In this document: positions 32,813 through 42,380 of the stretch, in pieces
Layout of the letters: each line of letters begins with the position of its first letter
Numbering within the stretch: the stretch's first letter is position 1
Source: Streptomyces specialis
GTDB taxonomy: Bacteria > Actinomycetota > Actinomycetes > Streptomycetales > Streptomycetaceae
DNA length: 64,000 nt
Direction of reading: 5' to 3'
Assembly (NCBI RefSeq): GCF_001493375.1
Contig: NZ_LN929897.1
Coordinates: 300,974-364,973, forward strand
The notes under the pieces: model-generated
Told to the model about the DNA's origin: nothing
Databases searched by the model: none
The model's input: the letters and a program-made list of their open reading frames with translations, nothing else
Translations under genes and position numbers: made by a program

Positions 32813-33565
32813 GTGCCGTTCGGTGAGCAGCCCGCGTATCTACGCGTCGCGGAGGACCTTCGACAGCAGATCACCGACGGCACCCTGCCGCCGCACACCA
32901 GGCTCCCCTCGCAGGCCACCATCCGCGCCCGGTACGGCGTGTCCGACACCGTGGCCCTGGAGGCGCGGAAGGTGCTGATGGCGGAGGGGCTGGTCGAGGG
33001 CCGGTCCGGCTCGGGGACGTATGTCCGGGAGCGGCCCGTGCAGCGCGCCATCTGCCGCAGCGGGTACCGGACGCTGGGGGAGTGCTCGCCGTTCCGGCAG
33101 GAGCAGGCCGACGAGCGGGTGCGGGGGACGTGGGAGGGGCGCAGCGACCGCGCCGAGGCGTCCGTGGCCGTCGCCGAGCGGCTGCGGATCGAGGTGGCGG
33201 AGCCGGTGATGTGCACGCAGTACGTGTTCCGTGTCGCGGGCGAGCCGACGATGCTCTCCACCTCCTGGGAGCCCCTGCGGCTGACCGGCCGCACGCCCGT
33301 GATGCTGCCCGAGCAGGGCCCGCTGGCGGGGCGCGGGGTGGTGGAGCGGATGGCGGCCATCGACGTCGTCGTGGACAACATGTCGGAGGAGGTCGGCGCG
33401 CGCCCCGCGCTGGCGGCGGAGGCGCGGCTGCTGGGCGGGCTGGCGGGCCATCCGGTGCTCGTCGTGGCCAGGACCTTCCGCGCCGGGGGAGTCCCGGTGG
33501 AGACGGCGGACGTGGTGGTGCCGGCGGACCGGTTCCGTCTGGCGTATCACCTGCCGGTGCGCTGA
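32813..33565 (+). CDS. GntR-family transcriptional regulator (HutC/UTRA type)
   Basis: The product has 250 residues from GTG 32813 with GAGGGAGG upstream. The N-terminal winged helix (residues about 5-75) shows YLRVAEDLRQQITDGTLPPHTRLPSQATIRARYGVSDTVALEARKVL in pieces such as LPSQATIRARYGVS, then GRSGSGTYV. The C-terminal UTRA-type ligand domain (about 95-245) includes EVAEPVMCTQYVFR and RAGGVPVETADVVVPADRFRLAY. The ligand is unknown. It may control the CDF gene or itself. Confidence 0.9.
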   Translation: MPFGEQPAYLRVAEDLRQQITDGTLPPHTRLPSQATIRARYGVSDTVALEARKVLMAEGLVEGRSGSGTYVRERPVQRAICRSGYRTLGECSPFRQEQADERVRGTWEGRSDRAEASVAVAERLRIEVAEPVMCTQYVFRVAGEPTMLSTSWEPLRLTGRTPVMLPEQGPLAGRGVVERMAAIDVVVDNMSEEVGARPALAAEARLLGGLAGHPVLVVARTFRAGGVPVETADVVVPADRFRLAYHLPVR

Positions 33566-33584
33566 CGGCCCGCCGGGCGCGGGG

Positions 33585-36062
33585 TCAGTCCGGGCCGCCG
33601 GGGAGGTCCAGCTCGAACCAGACCGTCTTGCCCACGGGCCGGCGCCGGGTGCCCCAGCCGCGCGACACCCGGGCCACCAGCGGCAGGCCCCGGCCGCCCT
33701 CGTCGTCGGGGGCGGCGGACCGTTCGCACGGCGGGTCGGTGACCGGGTCGGTCACCTCGATCAGCAGCGAGGCGCCCAGCGCCATCCGCACCTCGACCGG
33801 GCCGTGGGCGTGCCGCACCGCGTTGGTGACCAGTTCGCTGACCAGCAGCCGCGCCGTCTCGGTCAGCGGGTCCAGGCCCCACGCGCGCAGGGTGTCCGCC
33901 ACGGCGTGGCGGGCGCGGCGGACCTGGGCGCGTTCGGCGGGGAAGGTCCAGGACGCGGCGCGGTTCCCCGGCAGGCGGCCGAGGCGGGCGGCGAGCATGG
34001 CGATGTCGTCGGCGGTGGTGGTCTCCGCCGCGCGGGGGCGCAGCGCCTGGATGACGCCGTCGCAGACCTCCTCCAGCGTGGTGCCGGGCCCGGTCGTCCG
34101 TGTCAGCAGCGCGCACAGCCGGTCGATGCCCGAGGTGAGGTCCTCGCCGCGGTTCTCGATCAGCCCGTCCGTGTAGAGCACGAGCAGGGACCCCTCCGGC
34201 ACGTCGATCCGGTGTTCCGTGAAGGTGGCGCCCTCGATGCCCAGCGGGGTGCCCGGGGGAAGGTCGAGCGCGGTGGCCGTCCAGCCGCCGGCCGCCGGAT
34301 CCGGCCCGGCCAGTACGGGCGGCAGGTGTCCGGCCGTGGCCAGGGCGCAGATCCCGGTCGCCGGGTCGTAGGCGGCGTAGACGCAGGTGGCCAGCAGCGG
34401 GTCGTCGGGGTGCTGGGCGATGTCCGCGCCCAGGTCGTTGAGCCGGCGCAGCACCTCGGCGGGGGGCAGCTCCAGGCCGGCGAGGGTTCGGGCGGCGGTG
34501 CGGAGGCGGCCCATGACCGTGGCGGCGCGGAGGCCGTGGCCGGTGGCGTCGCCCACCACGAACGCGACCCGGCCGCCGGTCAGCGGGATGACGTCGAACC
34601 AGTCCCCGCCGATCTCGGTCCCGGTGGCGCTGGGCAGGTAGCGGTGGCCGACCTCCACCCCGGCGATGTCGGGCAGCGACCGGGGGAGGAGGCTGCGCTG
34701 GAGCATCAGGGCGCCCTCCCGCTCCCGGACGTACAGGCGCGCGTTGTCCAGGGAGATCGCGGCCCGGTTGGCCACCTCCATGGCCAGGGTCAGGTCCTCC
34801 CGGTCGAACGCGGTCCGCCGCCCGGCGCGGCTGACGGCCATCAGCCCCAGGACCGTGCCCCGGGCCCGTAGCGGCACGGTCAGCAGGCAGTGGATGCCCA
34901 GCTCGCGCGCGGCGCCGACCCGGGGGTCGTCCTCGCCGACGGCGGCGCCCAGCTCCCGCGGGGTCGCGGCGAGATGGGGGACGCCCGTGGTCAGCACGTT
35001 CTCGAAGACGGTCTCGTGCTGGGTGCCGAGGTCGCGGCCCGACTCGAAGATCATCTCGACGGCCGGGCCGTGGTCCTTCGCCGCCGTGCCGAGCTGGATC
35101 AGTGCCACGTCGGCCAGCTCGCCGATGGGCGGCGGCTCCTCGCCGTGGACGACGGACTTCAGGATCTCGACGCTGCAGTAGTCGCCGAACCGGGGCACCA
35201 GGGACTGGCAGAGGGTCTCGGCGATGAGCCGGACCTCCAGCAGGTCGCCGAGGGCGATGCCGACGTCGTCGAGGAGGGCGAGCCGCTGCCGGGCGCGCTC
35301 GACGCGGGTCATGGCGTCCCGGCGTTCGGTGATGTCCAGCACGACGCAGCTCACGCCGACCGCCCGCCCGGAGTGGTCCGTCAGGCGGCCGAACGACACG
35401 GACTGGGCGCCCCGGCCGTCGGGGGAGGCGGTGACCAGATCGGTCACCGAGCGGCCCGAGCGCAGCACCTCCCGCTGGAGCCGGTGGATCTCCCCCGCCA
35501 TCGGCGGCGGCAGCACGTCGAGGACGGTCCTGCCGAGCACGGCCTCGGCGGGCGTGCCGTGCAGCCGGGTGAGGGCGTCGTTGACGCGGGTGTACCGCAG
35601 CTCGGCGTCGAACAGCGCGACGCCGAGCTGCGAGGCCGTGAACAGGGAGTCAACGGCGGCGAGGTCCTGCTCGACGGCGGTCATCCGGCTGGTTTCCACC
35701 AGATTGGCCAGAATGAACCGCCCGAGCCCCGCGCCGTCCAGCCGCGTGGCGCGGCAGGCCAGTTCGACCAGATGTCCGTCGCGGTGGCGCAGGGTCAAGG
35801 TGCCGCGCCAGTGCCGATCTCCGGGGGCCGGTTCGAAGGCCCAGGCGCGGCCGTCGGGGGTGAAGTCGGTCAGGGGGCGGCCCACCGCGCGGTCGTCCGG
35901 CCAGCCGAGGATCTCCTCGGCCATCGGTGGCCACAGGGCGATGTCGCCGTCCACGGTCAGCAGAACGGTGGCGACGCGCAACACGTCGAGAAGGGAACGC
36001 CGGGCAGGGCGGCGGTCGGAGGCGTCTTCCTCGCCTCTCGGCCCGGAAGGTTCTGTGCGCAA
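33585..36062 (-). CDS. PAS-GAF-SpoIIE phosphatase-HATPase signalling protein
   Basis: The product has 825 residues. Domain order is PAS (about 25-130), PAS (about 140-255, ending VLDITERRDAM), GAF (about 275-455), SpoIIE/PP2C (about 480-685: GGDWFDVIPL, VGDATGHG, TAGHLPPVLA, LYTDGLIE, DDIAMLAAR) and HATPase (about 695-820: SELVTNAVRHA, DEGGRGLPLV). It resembles the protein at 20369-22231 with extra sensory PAS domains, and is likely to act on anti-sigma-factor antagonists. The TTG at 36062 follows GGAGC closely, so the start is uncertain. Confidence 0.88.
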   Translation of the reverse strand: MRTEPSGPRGEEDASDRRPARRSLLDVLRVATVLLTVDGDIALWPPMAEEILGWPDDRAVGRPLTDFTPDGRAWAFEPAPGDRHWRGTLTLRHRDGHLVELACRATRLDGAGLGRFILANLVETSRMTAVEQDLAAVDSLFTASQLGVALFDAELRYTRVNDALTRLHGTPAEAVLGRTVLDVLPPPMAGEIHRLQREVLRSGRSVTDLVTASPDGRGAQSVSFGRLTDHSGRAVGVSCVVLDITERRDAMTRVERARQRLALLDDVGIALGDLLEVRLIAETLCQSLVPRFGDYCSVEILKSVVHGEEPPPIGELADVALIQLGTAAKDHGPAVEMIFESGRDLGTQHETVFENVLTTGVPHLAATPRELGAAVGEDDPRVGAARELGIHCLLTVPLRARGTVLGLMAVSRAGRRTAFDREDLTLAMEVANRAAISLDNARLYVREREGALMLQRSLLPRSLPDIAGVEVGHRYLPSATGTEIGGDWFDVIPLTGGRVAFVVGDATGHGLRAATVMGRLRTAARTLAGLELPPAEVLRRLNDLGADIAQHPDDPLLATCVYAAYDPATGICALATAGHLPPVLAGPDPAAGGWTATALDLPPGTPLGIEGATFTEHRIDVPEGSLLVLYTDGLIENRGEDLTSGIDRLCALLTRTTGPGTTLEEVCDGVIQALRPRAAETTTADDIAMLAARLGRLPGNRAASWTFPAERAQVRRARHAVADTLRAWGLDPLTETARLLVSELVTNAVRHAHGPVEVRMALGASLLIEVTDPVTDPPCERSAAPDDEGGRGLPLVARVSRGWGTRRRPVGKTVWFELDLPGGPD

Positions 36063-36144
36063 GCTCCACGCCCCCGTCGGGTGTCCTCGCCGGGTCGGGT
36101 CCGGCGAGACAGGGCTGAATATCCCTTATACCCGATTGTGCCCT

Positions 36145-36351
36145 CTATTGCGGGTGAGCGCGGCTGCCCAGGTCGACGCGCTCCACGAGATAGCTCGCCC
36201 CGTCGTCGGCGGGGTCCGCCGCACCGCTCAGACGCAGGCGCTGTATCAGGCGTTGCGCCTCGGCGCGCGTGGCGCAATGTCCTATGCGGTAACGGCCGCC
36301 GTTCGCGTCCTCGCGGACCACCTGCCAGGGCTGCAGGGTGCTGCTGTTCAT
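36145..36351 (-). CDS. small SPOR-like protein
   Basis: The product has 68 residues from ATG 36351. The sequence WQVVREDANGGRYRIGHCATRAEAQRLIQRL followed by SYLVERVDL fits the small SPOR-like proteins common in Streptomyces. SPOR domains bind peptidoglycan, but this protein lacks a signal peptide, so a wall role is uncertain. It lies 82 bases upstream of the SpoIIE-type gene on the same strand, and the gap holds TATAAGG, a possible -10 element for that gene. Confidence 0.75.
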   Translation of the reverse strand: MNSSTLQPWQVVREDANGGRYRIGHCATRAEAQRLIQRLRLSGAADPADDGASYLVERVDLGSRAHPQ

Positions 36352-36412
36352 TCATCACCCCCCTTCTGCATATGCCAGACCATACGCCAGCGCCTCACCC
36401 ACCGCACAGGGT

Positions 36413-37729
36413 TCAAGCCACCGGACCCGCGTCCCCGGCCGCCGCCTCGCGCGCCTCGCGAGCCAGCGCGTCCGCACGCCAGGCGAACGGCAGCGCCGCC
36501 GCCGCGTCGTGCGGCGCCATGGCGAGGGCGCGGTCACGCTGGTGCGCCGCCTCGGCCAGCCGGCCGCGGGCCGCGCTGCCCACCGCGCCCCGGTGGGTCG
36601 TCACGAAATCCCGGGCCGCCGACAGGGTGCTGCCCGAGGTCAGCACGGCCTGGTCGAGGAGCACCCGGATCCGCCGGTTCCCGGCCTCCCGGCCCCGGTC
36701 GGGGGCCAGCGCCCGCGCCAGCGGGGTGCCCGTCTCGGCGAGCCGGCGCAGCGCGGCGAACGGGTCGTCCTCGCGCAGCGCCCCGGCCAGCCCCTCCCGC
36801 GCGCGGGCCACGACGTCCCGCAGGCCGGGCGCGCCGGGCGCCTCGGCGAGGTCGCGTCCGGCCGCCCGCCCCGCCTCGGCCCGCGCGTTCTCCGCCGCCG
36901 CCAGCTCCCGCGCCCAGCGCGGCACGCCGTCCGCGAGGGTCTCCGCCTGGCCGACGGCCCGTTCCGCCAGGCGGACGGCGTCGGCGGCGGACCGTTCGTC
37001 CCCCGCGGCCAGCGACCGTTCCGCCCGGCGCAGCGCGTCCTCGGCGGCGGTGAGCCGTTCGGCGGCGGCGGCCGGGTGGTCGCGGACCGGGGTGAGCGCG
37101 GACTCCGGATAACGTCCGGCCAGTTCGTGCCACACGTCGCGCGCCGCGTCGATCCGCGCGGGCAGGCCGCGGGCCCGGCGCCGGGCGTGGTCCAGCGCCT
37201 CGGCGGCCCGCCCGGGGGGACCGCGGGCCCGCGCGAACGAGCCGGCGGCCACGTCGAGCCGGGCGCGGGCGCCGGCGCAGCGGCCGATGATGTCGCGCAG
37301 CCGCCGGCGCCGCTCGGTCTCGTTGCGCCGCAGCGCGGGGTCCTCCAGCCGGTGGTGGGGCCGCAACGCCTCCCCGGCCTCCGCCCCGGCGTCCGCCACG
37401 GCGGCGCGCAGGGGCCGCGTGGCCTCCTCACCGGCCTGCCCGGCGGCGAACTCCAGCTCCTCGCTCCGGGCGAGCACCGCGTCGTCGAGCCGGACCAGGA
37501 GCCCTCGCGCCTCGGCGTCGAGCTGCTCCACGGTCGGCTCGGCGGCCTGCGCCCGCGCCTCCGACGGCGGCGCCGTCGGCCGCCCCTTCCAGCGCAGCGG
37601 CACACTCCGGTAGCCGCCGTCCCGGTCCGGCCCGCGGACGGCGCGGTAGAGGACCACCAGCAGGGCGGCCACGACCAGCGCGATCGGCAGGACGAGGGCG
37701 ACCGCGTCCGGTTCACGAGCCGTGTTCAT
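36413..37729 (-). CDS. membrane-anchored helical protein of unknown function
   Basis: The product has 438 residues from ATG 37729 (GGAG nearby). One membrane helix at residues about 10-29 (VALVLPIALVVAALLVVLY) precedes a long Ala/Arg/Glu-rich region that is predicted to be nearly all helical with coiled-coil repeats (QLDAEARGLLVRLDDAVL, AAEDALRRAERSLAAGDE). It resembles the C-terminal part of streptomycete TPM-domain (YgcG-like) proteins but lacks the TPM domain. The name is therefore withheld. Divergent from the orphan binding protein gene. Confidence 0.7.
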   Translation of the reverse strand: MNTAREPDAVALVLPIALVVAALLVVLYRAVRGPDRDGGYRSVPLRWKGRPTAPPSEARAQAAEPTVEQLDAEARGLLVRLDDAVLARSEELEFAAGQAGEEATRPLRAAVADAGAEAGEALRPHHRLEDPALRRNETERRRRLRDIIGRCAGARARLDVAAGSFARARGPPGRAAEALDHARRRARGLPARIDAARDVWHELAGRYPESALTPVRDHPAAAAERLTAAEDALRRAERSLAAGDERSAADAVRLAERAVGQAETLADGVPRWARELAAAENARAEAGRAAGRDLAEAPGAPGLRDVVARAREGLAGALREDDPFAALRRLAETGTPLARALAPDRGREAGNRRIRVLLDQAVLTSGSTLSAARDFVTTHRGAVGSAARGRLAEAAHQRDRALAMAPHDAAAALPFAWRADALAREAREAAAGDAGPVA

Positions 37730-37948
37730 GTCGTCTCCGCCCTTCGCCGTGCGGGAGAACGGTCCTCCTGTCGACGGTAGGCGAGCCCCTGCGGCCCCGC
37801 GACCCGCGCCGACCGGCCCCGTCCGCGCACCGCCGGACGGGTGGCCTCGCCTCGCCCGGCCGCCGTGTCGCCGCGCTCCCGTCCGGGGCCTCCCCTTCAG
37901 TGGGCGCATACGTGTGATCAGCGCACCGGTGGAGCTGGAGGTAACAGC

Positions 37949-39955
37949 ATGTCAGGGGTGCGAGCGAGACCAGGCCGGATCCGGGCGGCCCGTTGCGCGG
38001 CGGCGCTTCTCGCGGGGGTCCTGCTCCTCCCGCTCCTCGCCGGCTGCACCGGCCAGGACGAGCACGACGCCGCGATCGCCGCCGCGGCGCAGTCCGTGGC
38101 CACCGCGCGGCGCGCCGAGCTGAAGAGCGGCGGCTCCGTCACCTGGGGCGTCGACCACCTCCCGGCCACGCTCAACGCGTTCCAGACCGGAGCCGACCGG
38201 GTCACCGACCAGGTGGTCGGCGCGATCCTGCCGGCGCTCTTCACGGTCGACGCCCACGGCCGTCCCCAGCTCAACACCGACTATCTGCGCTCGGCCGAGA
38301 TCACCGAACGGGAGCCCCGGCAGACCGTCGTCTACACCCTCCACCCCGAGGCCAGATGGAGCGACGGCGAACCGATCGCCGCGGCCGACTTCATCGCCCA
38401 GTGGAAGGCCCTGAACGGCGAGGACGACGCCTTCCGGCCCGCGCGCAACGCGGGCTACGACCGTATCGAGAAGGTGACCGAGGGCCCCGGGCGGCATCAG
38501 GTCGAGGTGACCTTCGCCCAGCCCTACGCCGACTGGAAGTCCCTGTTCACACCGCTCTACCCGCGGTCAGTGACCGGGGACGCCGACTCCTTCGAGAAGA
38601 AGGCCCGCACCGGACTCCCGGCCGCCGCCGGGCCGTTCGAGCTGAAGAAGCTCGACCCCGGGAAGTCGACGGTCACCCTGGTCCGCAACGACGCCTGGTG
38701 GGGCGACCCCGCCCTGCTGGACCGGCTGGTCTTCGCCGCCGTCCCGCTCGACCGGCGGCGCGCGGCGCTCGTCGACGGCACGCTCGACGTCGCGGAGATC
38801 CGTCCCGCCGACGCCGACCGCGTCACCGCGGCGGCGGAGCCGGGCGGCGTGAGCGAGGACGGGAAGGGCGAGCCGGGCCGCCGCCCCCCCGCCACCCTCG
38901 ACGCGCTGCACGACCTGGCCGCCGCGCGGCTGGCGGGCACGGGCGACGAGGCGGCGGCGCGGGAACGGTTCGCCCGCTCCTTCGCCGAGTCCGAACGGGC
39001 CCGCGAACGGGCCTTCGCCCCCCGCGAGGAGGCGGCCAGGGAACGGCTGCGCGGCTTCACCGTGCACCGCGCCTACGACGCGACGTACACCCAGCTCGCC
39101 ATGAACGGCTCCTCCCCGGCGCTGAGCGACGAACGCGTCCGCTCCGCCGTGGCCCGGGCCCTGGACCGCGACGCGCTCGCCGCCGAGGTGCACGAACCGG
39201 CCGGTCTGCCCGCCCGGCCGCTCGGCAACCACCTGCGCGTCCTGGGCCAGGCCGGCTACCACGACAACAGCGACGCGCTCGGGGAGACCGGCGCGGACGC
39301 GGCCAGGGCGTCGCTGGAGGAGGCGGGCTGGCGGCAGACGGAACCGGACACCGGGGCGGACACCGGGGCGGACGCCGGGGCGGACGACGGCGAGGCGGGC
39401 GCCGGAGCGGTGGCCGCGCCGGTCCGGGCGAAGGACGGCGAGCCGCTCGAACTGCGGCTGGTGCTCCCGTCCGGTACCGAGGGGGAGCAGGTGCGGCGGG
39501 GGGGCCGGGGCGGCGCCGGGGTGCTCGCGGGGATCGGGGTCGCGGCGGAGATCACGAAGGGCGACGCGGCGGGCTACTTCACCCGGCACATCGCGGAGGG
39601 CGCGTTCGACCTGGCGCTCTTCTCGTGGCCCGCGACGGCCTACCCGGCGACGGACGCGAGGCCGCTGTTCGCCAAGCCCCGGCCGGTCCCCGGCGGGGAT
39701 GCGCTGATCCAGCAGAACTACACGCGCGTCGGCACCGACCACATCGACCAGCTCCTGGAACAGGCCGCCGGCGAACTGGACGAGAAGGAACACGACCGGC
39801 TGCTGAACAAGGCCGACGCCCGCATCTGGGCCGCCGCCGGCTCCATCCCCCTGTTCCAGCGCCCGCAACTGGTCGCCGCCCCCAGCACCCTGGCCGGGGT
39901 CGGGGCCTATGGCCTGGCCACCCCCCGCTACCAGGACATCGGCTACCGCCGCTGA
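37949..39955 (+). CDS. orphan oligopeptide ABC transporter substrate-binding lipoprotein
   Basis: The product has 668 residues. The signal ends in lipobox LAGC (Cys near residue 31). The mature part has the SBP_bac_5 pattern: VTWGVDHLPATLNAF, YTLHPEARWSDGEPIAAADFIAQWKAL and AAGPFELKKLDPG. A charged helical insert follows near residues 305-370 (rich in Arg/Glu/Ala) and a 12-base tandem repeat gives a DTGADTGADAGAD linker. It captures peptides outside the cell. No permease or ATPase gene accompanies it, so it may feed the permeases encoded 4 kb downstream. Confidence 0.88.
   Translation: MSGVRARPGRIRAARCAAALLAGVLLLPLLAGCTGQDEHDAAIAAAAQSVATARRAELKSGGSVTWGVDHLPATLNAFQTGADRVTDQVVGAILPALFTVDAHGRPQLNTDYLRSAEITEREPRQTVVYTLHPEARWSDGEPIAAADFIAQWKALNGEDDAFRPARNAGYDRIEKVTEGPGRHQVEVTFAQPYADWKSLFTPLYPRSVTGDADSFEKKARTGLPAAAGPFELKKLDPGKSTVTLVRNDAWWGDPALLDRLVFAAVPLDRRRAALVDGTLDVAEIRPADADRVTAAAEPGGVSEDGKGEPGRRPPATLDALHDLAAARLAGTGDEAAARERFARSFAESERARERAFAPREEAARERLRGFTVHRAYDATYTQLAMNGSSPALSDERVRSAVARALDRDALAAEVHEPAGLPARPLGNHLRVLGQAGYHDNSDALGETGADAARASLEEAGWRQTEPDTGADTGADAGADDGEAGAGAVAAPVRAKDGEPLELRLVLPSGTEGEQVRRGGRGGAGVLAGIGVAAEITKGDAAGYFTRHIAEGAFDLALFSWPATAYPATDARPLFAKPRPVPGGDALIQQNYTRVGTDHIDQLLEQAAGELDEKEHDRLLNKADARIWAAAGSIPLFQRPQLVAAPSTLAGVGAYGLATPRYQDIGYRR
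39347..39382 (+). repeat. 12-bp tandem repeat (three copies) in the binding-protein gene
   Basis: GACACCGGGGCG occurs twice, then once with one change, at 39347-39358, 39359-39370 and 39371-39382. It encodes an acidic DTGA linker and may vary in copy number between strains. Confidence 0.8.
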
Positions 39956-40178
39956 CCGGCGTCCCCTGGCACTCCGGGGACGCCCGGAACGCGGGCCCGC
40001 GGCGGGGGCGCGGTGATCTCCGCCGCGTCCGCGCGGGGCCCGTGGCGCGGGGACGCGCCCGACCGGGTGAGGCGAGGCACCGTACGATGGCCCGTGAGGC
40101 CGGTGTCGCGGCCTGCCCCGAGGCAGGCGCTCTCTGCCGAGCCGTCTCAGTCACGATCTCGGGAGATACCCCCCAGCC

Positions 40179-42047
40179 ATGCCTACGCGCCATGACATCC
40201 GCAATGTCGCCATCGTCGCCCATGTCGACCACGGGAAGACCACCCTGGTCGACGCCATGCTCCGGCAGGCGGGCGCCTTCGCCGCACACCAGCAGGTCGA
40301 CGACCGGGTCATGGACTCCAACGACCTGGAACGCGAGAAGGGCATCACCATTCTCGCGAAGAACACCGCGGTCCGTTACCACCCGAAGGGCGGTGGCAGC
40401 CCGGTCGTCATCAACATCATCGACACCCCCGGCCACGCCGACTTCGGCGGGGAGGTCGAGCGCGGCCTGTCCATGGTCGACGCGGTCGTCCTCCTCGTGG
40501 ACGCCTCCGAGGGGCCCCTGCCGCAGACGCGTTTCGTCCTGCGCAAGGCGCTCCAGGCGCGGCTGCCGGTCATCCTGTGCGTCAACAAGACCGACCGCTC
40601 CGACGCCCGCATCTCCGAGGTGCTCAACGAGACCTACGACCTCTTCCTCGACCTCGACGCGGACGAGGAGCAGATCGAGTTCCCCATCGTCTACGCCTCC
40701 GCCCGGGCCGGTATCGCCTCGCTGACCCAGCCCGCCGACGGCACGGTCCCGACCGACAGCGACAGCCTGGAGCCGTTCTTCAGCACCATCCTGGAGACGG
40801 TCCCCGCGCCGGTCTACGAGGAGGACGCGCCGCTCCAGGCGCACGTCACCAACCTCGACGCCGACAACTTCCTCGGCCGTATCGCGCTGTGCCGCATCCG
40901 GCAGGGCAGCCTGCGCAAGGGCCAGAGCGTCGCCTGGCTCCGGCGCGACGGCACCTCGCAGACCGTCCGCATCACCGAGCTGCTGATGACCGACGCGCTC
41001 ACCCGCAAGCCCGCCGAGGAGGCCGGCCCCGGGGACATCTGCGCGGTGGCCGGTATCCCGGAGATCATGATCGGCGAGACCCTGGCCGACCCGGAGAACC
41101 CGGTCGCGCTGCCGCTGATCACCGTGGACGAGCCCGCCATCTCCATGACCATCGGCACCAACACCTCGCCGCTGGTGGGCCGTGGCGGCAAGGGCCACAA
41201 GGTCACCGCCCGGCTGGTGAAGGACCGCCTCGACCGCGAGCTGATCGGCAACGTGTCGCTGCGCGTGCTGCCGACCGAGCGTCCCGACGCGTGGGAGGTG
41301 CAGGGCCGAGGTGAGCTGGCGCTGGCGATCCTGGTCGAGACGATGCGCCGCGAGGGCTTCGAACTCACCATCGGCAAGCCGGAGGTGGTGACCCGTGAGA
41401 TCAACGGGTCGGTCCACGAGCCGGTCGAGCGGATGACGATCGACGCGCCCGAGGAGCACCTCGGGGCCATCACGCAGCTCATGGCCGGACGCAAGGGCCG
41501 CATGGAGACCATGACGAACCACGGCTCCGGCTGGGTGCGCATGGAGTTCCTGGTGCCGTCCCGCGGACTCATCGGTTTCCGGACGGAGTTCCTGACCGAG
41601 ACGCGCGGCACCGGCATCGCGCACAGCATCTACGAGCGGCACGAGCCGTGGGCGGGCGAGCTGCGGACGCGCATGAGCGGTTCCCTGGTCGCCGACCGGG
41701 CCGGCACGGCGACGCCCTACGCGATGCTCAACCTCCAGGAGCGCGGCACGATCTTCGTGGAACCGGGTACCGAGGTCTACGAGGGCATGATCGTCGGCGA
41801 GAACTCCCGCGCGGACGACATGGACGTGAACATCACGAAGGAGAAGAAACTCACCAACATGCGCGCCGCGTCCTCGGACACCACGGAGAACCTGATCCCG
41901 CCGCGCAAGCTTTCGCTGGAGCAATCTCTGGAGTTCTGTCGCGAGGACGAATGCGTGGAGGTCACCCCCTCCGAGGTGCGGATCCGCAAGGTCGTTCTGG
42001 ACCAGCGGGACCGCGCGAGGGCCACGGCACGGGCCAAGAGGAACTGA
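40179..42047 (+). CDS. typA: translational GTPase TypA/BipA
   Basis: This ribosome-binding GTPase has 622 residues. G motifs are AHVDHGKTTLVDAML, DTPGHADFGGEV and CVNKTDRSDAR. EF-G-like domains II, III and V follow, then the BipA-specific C-terminal domain (ARADDMDVNITKEKKLTNMR). It supports ribosome assembly and stress growth. ATG 40179 follows GGGAG. TACGAT at 40083-40088 is a likely -10, giving a leader of about 90 bases. As I recall, its adjacency to oligopeptide permease genes is the same in S. coelicolor beside bldK. Confidence 0.96.
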   Translation: MPTRHDIRNVAIVAHVDHGKTTLVDAMLRQAGAFAAHQQVDDRVMDSNDLEREKGITILAKNTAVRYHPKGGGSPVVINIIDTPGHADFGGEVERGLSMVDAVVLLVDASEGPLPQTRFVLRKALQARLPVILCVNKTDRSDARISEVLNETYDLFLDLDADEEQIEFPIVYASARAGIASLTQPADGTVPTDSDSLEPFFSTILETVPAPVYEEDAPLQAHVTNLDADNFLGRIALCRIRQGSLRKGQSVAWLRRDGTSQTVRITELLMTDALTRKPAEEAGPGDICAVAGIPEIMIGETLADPENPVALPLITVDEPAISMTIGTNTSPLVGRGGKGHKVTARLVKDRLDRELIGNVSLRVLPTERPDAWEVQGRGELALAILVETMRREGFELTIGKPEVVTREINGSVHEPVERMTIDAPEEHLGAITQLMAGRKGRMETMTNHGSGWVRMEFLVPSRGLIGFRTEFLTETRGTGIAHSIYERHEPWAGELRTRMSGSLVADRAGTATPYAMLNLQERGTIFVEPGTEVYEGMIVGENSRADDMDVNITKEKKLTNMRAASSDTTENLIPPRKLSLEQSLEFCREDECVEVTPSEVRIRKVVLDQRDRARATARAKRN

Positions 42048-42124
42048 TTCCGCCCGTTTTGGGGTGAATACCGGACGGCCGGTCCATGTCAAATTCGTTT
42101 TGGCCCGGAAGTCTGGTCAAGCGT

Positions 42125-42176
42125 CCGGTATCCGGACCGCGACACTTGCTCCGTGTCGTATCAGTCCGGATACCGG
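42125..42176. promoter_or_regulatory. large dyad between typA and the first permease operon
   Basis: CCGGTATCCGGA (42125-42136) and TCCGGATACCGG (42165-42176) are perfect 12-bp arms, with an inner GACAC/GTGTC pair. The structure sits 78 bases after typA in a 333-base, comparatively AT-rich gap with no gene. It may be a terminator, an operator or an mRNA leader element. A second palindrome, ATGCCCA-7 nt-TGGGCAT, lies at 42270-42290, closer to the next gene. Confidence 0.6.
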
Positions 42177-42380
42177 AGAGTATTACAGGGGGTTTGTCCG
42201 GTTTTGCGAGATCCACTCTCCTCATCTTCATCAAAATGAAATCGGGGATCGGTGGTTCACCGAAGATTCATGCCCAATAGTTGTGGGCATTGCAAACCGG
42301 ACGCGTGTTGACGCGGGTAGATGTCTTCGCGCTCCGGGGTTCCCAGTGCAGCGAAAGTGGACTCCCAAGGAGGCAACCCC

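Noticed and set aside
36120..36136. CCCTTATACCC upstream of the SpoIIE-type gene, adapter-like
   Set aside because: Only about eight bases match. On the minus strand it reads as a plausible -10 region (TATAAGG) in a natural intergenic gap.
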